From contig JAUWMO010000140.1 in NCBI GenBank assembly GCA_030613125.1, positions 1-8,824 of the forward strand: DNA of 8,824 nucleotides. The letters run 5' to 3'. The notes beneath the pieces are model-generated. The model had not been told where the DNA came from and did no database searches. It saw only the letters and a program-made list of their open reading frames with translations. Positions within the stretch are counted from its first letter, which is position 1; every line of letters starts with the position of its first letter. Of the stretch, positions 7,334-8,824 are shown piece after piece. The translations under genes were made by a program, and so were the position numbers. Source of the stretch: Bacteroidota bacterium (lineage in GTDB: Bacteria > Bacteroidota > Bacteroidia > Bacteroidales > VadinHA17).

Positions 7334-8107
7334 TTGTTACACCGTTATTTCATACAACTATCGTACCAGGGCACACAATATCATGGCTGGCAGATCCAGC
7401 CGGATTTGCCGACTATTCAAAATATATTAAATAAAGCATTATCAACAATCCTCAGAGAAAATATTGAAGTTACAGGTGCAGGCAGAACCGATACCGGAGT
7501 TCATGCTAAATGTTTTTATGCACATTTCAATTCATTGAACAAACTGTCGCAAAAGGAAAGTAATTTGGTTTTTCAGTTGAATGGCATTTTACCCTGTGAC
7601 ATTGCTGTTCAAAAAATCGTACGGGTGAATAAAGAAGCACATGCCAGGTTCAATGCAATTTCAAGAACTTATGAATACCGCATATCACAAGTAAAAGATC
7701 CATTTACCAGGGATTTTGAGTATTATTTTTCAGGAAAGCTGAATCTTGAAACCATGAACCAGGCTGCCAGGATCCTGTTTGATTATGATGACTTTACCAG
7801 TTTCAGTAAACTACATACCCAAACTGAATCAAATATCTGTAAAGTTACAGAAGCTGTTTGGGAAAAGAAAGGTGATAAACTTGTTTTTACTATAAAAGCT
7901 GACCGGTTTCTTCGAAATATGGTCAGAGCAATTGTGGGAACTTTATTGCAGGTTGGAACAGGAAAATTAAAACCCGAAGATATTCGAAACATAATCAACA
8001 GCAAAAACAGATCTGCTGCAGGGCCCTCTGCTCCTGCTCATGGCCTGATGCTCACAAATATAGAATATCCGGAGAATATATTTATGGTTCATCAGGAAAA
8101 TGAATAG
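7334..8107 (+). CDS. truA: tRNA pseudouridine(38-40) synthase TruA
   Basis: 257 residues. The cytosolic enzyme converts uridines at positions 38-40 of the tRNA anticodon arm to pseudouridine. The catalytic motif is GRTDTGVHA (50-58) with the nucleophile Asp53. The N-terminal strand RYFIQLSYQGTQYHGWQ (4-20) is followed by the helix TIQNILNKAL. Further signatures are ARFNAISRTYEYRI (104-117), FLRNMVRAIVGTLLQVG (192-208) and AGPSAPAHGLML (229-240). Length is normal for the family. The start is TTG: an in-frame TAA at 7319-7321 rules out any upstream start, no in-frame ATG occurs before the catalytic motif, and a later start would remove the first conserved strand. No Shine-Dalgarno sequence is present. 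It is divergent from the bat operon and appears monocistronic, since no gene follows on the plus strand in the remaining 717 bp. Confidence 0.96.
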   Translation: MLHRYFIQLSYQGTQYHGWQIQPDLPTIQNILNKALSTILRENIEVTGAGRTDTGVHAKCFYAHFNSLNKLSQKESNLVFQLNGILPCDIAVQKIVRVNKEAHARFNAISRTYEYRISQVKDPFTRDFEYYFSGKLNLETMNQAARILFDYDDFTSFSKLHTQTESNICKVTEAVWEKKGDKLVFTIKADRFLRNMVRAIVGTLLQVGTGKLKPEDIRNIINSKNRSAAGPSAPAHGLMLTNIEYPENIFMVHQENE

Positions 8108-8123
8108 GTGTCAGGTGGATTAG

Positions 8124-8261
8124 TGCCCGCCCGACCGAATAGGATTATCCAGGCAGGCCGGAAACCGTCAGGCAAGTTATAACCCTATTAGATCCCGACT
8201 TGCTTCTGCCAAAGGCATCGCTTTGCGAGCAGTCGGGATCCCCGCCTGGACCGGACGGGCA
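8124..8261. repeat. GC-rich nested inverted-repeat element (REP/MITE-like)
   Basis: Three nested arm pairs share one centre region. The outer pair is TGCCCG (8124-8129) with CGGGCA (8256-8261), extended by CCG with one mismatch. The middle pair is TCCAGGC (8148-8154) with GCCTGGA (8244-8250), and the inner pair is GATCCCGACT (8191-8200) with AGTCGGGATC (8231-8240). Inside the inner arms, CAAAG (8210-8214) pairs with CTTTG (8221-8225) around a GCATCG loop. Base composition differs sharply from the AT-rich surroundings. This looks like a dispersed, non-coding palindromic repeat of the kind scattered between genes in Bacteroidota, and it may double as a terminator for truA, which ends 16 bp upstream. 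Copy number cannot be seen from one window. Confidence 0.65.
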
Positions 8262-8274
8262 GGAGTTCGTCTTA

Positions 8275-8308
8275 ATGATTTTAATGCGTCTTCAACTTTT
8301 AAAATCAT
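8275..8308. repeat. AT-rich 10-bp inverted repeat
   Basis: ATGATTTTAA (8275-8284) is the exact reverse complement of TTAAAATCAT (8299-8308), with a 14-base loop. It directly follows the GC-rich palindromic element. It could be a protein binding site or part of the same repeat's flank; the stem is AT-rich and no T-run follows, so a terminator role is unlikely. Confidence 0.55.
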
Positions 8309-8473
8309 AGTCTCACTGATTTAACGCAACCCTTTTTGTTTTAAATCCATCTACTATAAACAGGACTGTTTTTCTGAAACAATTCAGGAAAACACTTGGA
8401 TGGACAAATAAAATTCTGTTTTTTTTCCTAATGACTCAATCAAGTTGTCCTCTGGTTTTAGGGTTAGTAGTTA

Positions 8474-8505
8474 AACTGCCACTTTAGGGTGGCAGTTGTT
8501 TTTAC
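8474..8505 (+). terminator. Rho-independent terminator-like hairpin
   Basis: A perfect 9-bp stem pairs AACTGCCAC (8474-8482) with GTGGCAGTT (8489-8497) around the 6-base loop TTTAGG. It is followed on the plus strand by TTGTTTTT with a near-continuous T-run to about 8503. No gene ends close by: truA stops 366 bp upstream. It may end read-through from truA or an unannotated short transcript. The A-rich left flank is weak, so termination on the minus strand is less likely. Confidence 0.65.
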
Positions 8506-8598
8506 TCCTGTGTTCCAATGACGAAAATATAAGGATCCAGCTATTTTGTTCCGGCATTGATATTATAACCAAACTCTTATTGGCTACCGTCAATATAA

Positions 8599-8646
8599 TA
8601 ATACGTATTATAATGTGTATTAAAATACGTATTTAAATACGTATTT
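8599..8646. repeat. Four tandem 12-bp self-palindromic units
   Basis: Four head-to-tail 12-bp units tile the interval exactly: TAATACGTATTA (8599-8610), TAATGTGTATTA (8611-8622), AAATACGTATTT (8623-8634) and AAATACGTATTT (8635-8646). Units 1, 3 and 4 are perfect palindromes centred on TACGTA; unit 2 has AC replaced by GT in the left half and is imperfect. Centres are 12 bp apart. An array of dyads at constant spacing is what a cooperative dimeric DNA-binding protein could use (operator or iteron-like), but it could also be a simple satellite expansion. No cognate regulator is encoded in the window. Confidence 0.75.
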
Positions 8647-8661
8647 TTTACTTTATATTAC

Positions 8662-8695
8662 GCTTATAATATTTTAATTAATGAATATTATAAGC
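8662..8695. repeat. 12-bp inverted repeat around a TTAATTAA core
   Basis: GCTTATAATATT (8662-8673) is the exact reverse complement of AATATTATAAGC (8684-8695). The 10-bp spacer begins with the palindrome TTAATTAA (8674-8681). It starts 16 bp after the last 12-bp palindromic unit. It could be an operator or a cruciform-forming site. The ATG at 8681 inside it opens only a 14-codon frame, so it is not a gene start. Confidence 0.65.
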
Positions 8696-8824
8696 TACTT
8701 TTCATGCAATTCCATTGTAAAATAAAATTCAATCTGAAATCCGTATTCCATAATAAAAATCCATCTTCTTAAAAGGTAGCTTTGATTTGCCACTAAAGGG
8801 GTGATGAATAATCCGGGTTAATAC

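Larger units (their letters stand above)
8108..8824. other. Gene-free 717-bp region rich in inverted repeats
   Basis: No convincing coding region is present on either strand; the longest frame noticed is a 43-codon run through a palindrome. The stretch begins GC-rich (about 8121-8262) and turns strongly AT-rich after 8520. The separate structures (8124-8261, 8275-8308, 8474-8505, 8599-8646, 8662-8695) are listed on their own. I see nothing recognisable in the remaining parts: 8309-8473 (apart from a weak promoter-like pair near 8333-8360), 8506-8598, and 8696-8824. Confidence 0.7.

Noticed and set aside
8177..8308. 43-codon minus-strand frame starting at the ATG at 8308 and running through the GC-rich palindrome
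   Set aside because: It reads through inverted-repeat arms, has no homology I recognise and no promoter or ribosome binding signal. A chance frame in a repeat is the simpler reading.
8434..8490. 18-codon plus-strand frame with an ATG at about 8431, overlapping the terminator-like hairpin
   Set aside because: It ends inside the hairpin loop and has no other support. It could only be a leader peptide if a gene followed, and none does.
8599..8646. CRISPR array or leader
   Set aside because: Units are contiguous 12-mers without spacers, and there are no cas genes in the window.
8693..8824. Short minus-strand frames near the right edge, including one open from the edge for 31 codons and an 18-codon frame beginning MEYGFQIEF
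   Set aside because: Too short, with no recognisable domain. A gene fragment entering from the right cannot be excluded but is not supported.

Overview
The window is AT-rich DNA from a member of the Bacteroidota, most likely a Bacteroidales/Marinilabiliales-type or related genome. The reasons are the complete Bat-type (Bacteroides aerotolerance) gene order, signal peptides that end in an A-Q or S-Q-D style cleavage site, start codons that mostly lack a Shine-Dalgarno sequence, and a perfect match to the Bacteroidota -7 promoter element TAnnTTTG ahead of the operon. The genus cannot be fixed from the sequence alone.

Positions 1-7088 hold eight genes on the minus strand, with gaps of 3-74 bp, that look like one operon. 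In transcription order they are: a MoxR AAA+ ATPase; a small secreted protein of unknown function; a soluble DUF58 protein; a single-pass membrane protein with a BatD-like/DUF4381-like layout; the membrane von Willebrand factor A (VWA) proteins BatA and BatB; the TPR protein BatC with a very polar low-complexity tail; and the first 239 codons of BatD, which runs off the left edge. BatE, if present, lies outside the window. From the families, the set should form a MoxR-VWA system. The cytosolic ATPase and DUF58 partner would work with two membrane VWA proteins whose metal-binding (MIDAS) sites are intact. BatC, BatD and the BatD-like protein would supply envelope-facing scaffolding. The biochemical substrate of Bat systems is not established, and the aerotolerance name comes from a Bacteroides fragilis phenotype.

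Positions 7089-7333 form a 245-bp divergent intergenic region. It carries a good -7 element for the operon and a weaker one for truA, the only plus-strand gene (7334-8107). truA encodes tRNA pseudouridine(38-40) synthase and must start at a TTG codon, because an in-frame stop lies just upstream.

Positions 8108-8824 (717 bp) contain no convincing gene but are full of structure. There is a GC-rich set of nested inverted repeats (8124-8261), an AT-rich hairpin (8275-8308), an isolated terminator-like hairpin (8474-8505), four tandem self-palindromic 12-bp units (8599-8646), and a 12-bp inverted repeat around TTAATTAA (8662-8695). I see no CRISPR array, tRNA, rRNA or intact transposase gene. The coding part is a well-known conserved operon. 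The least explained material is the non-coding right end and the small secreted protein between moxR and the DUF58 gene.
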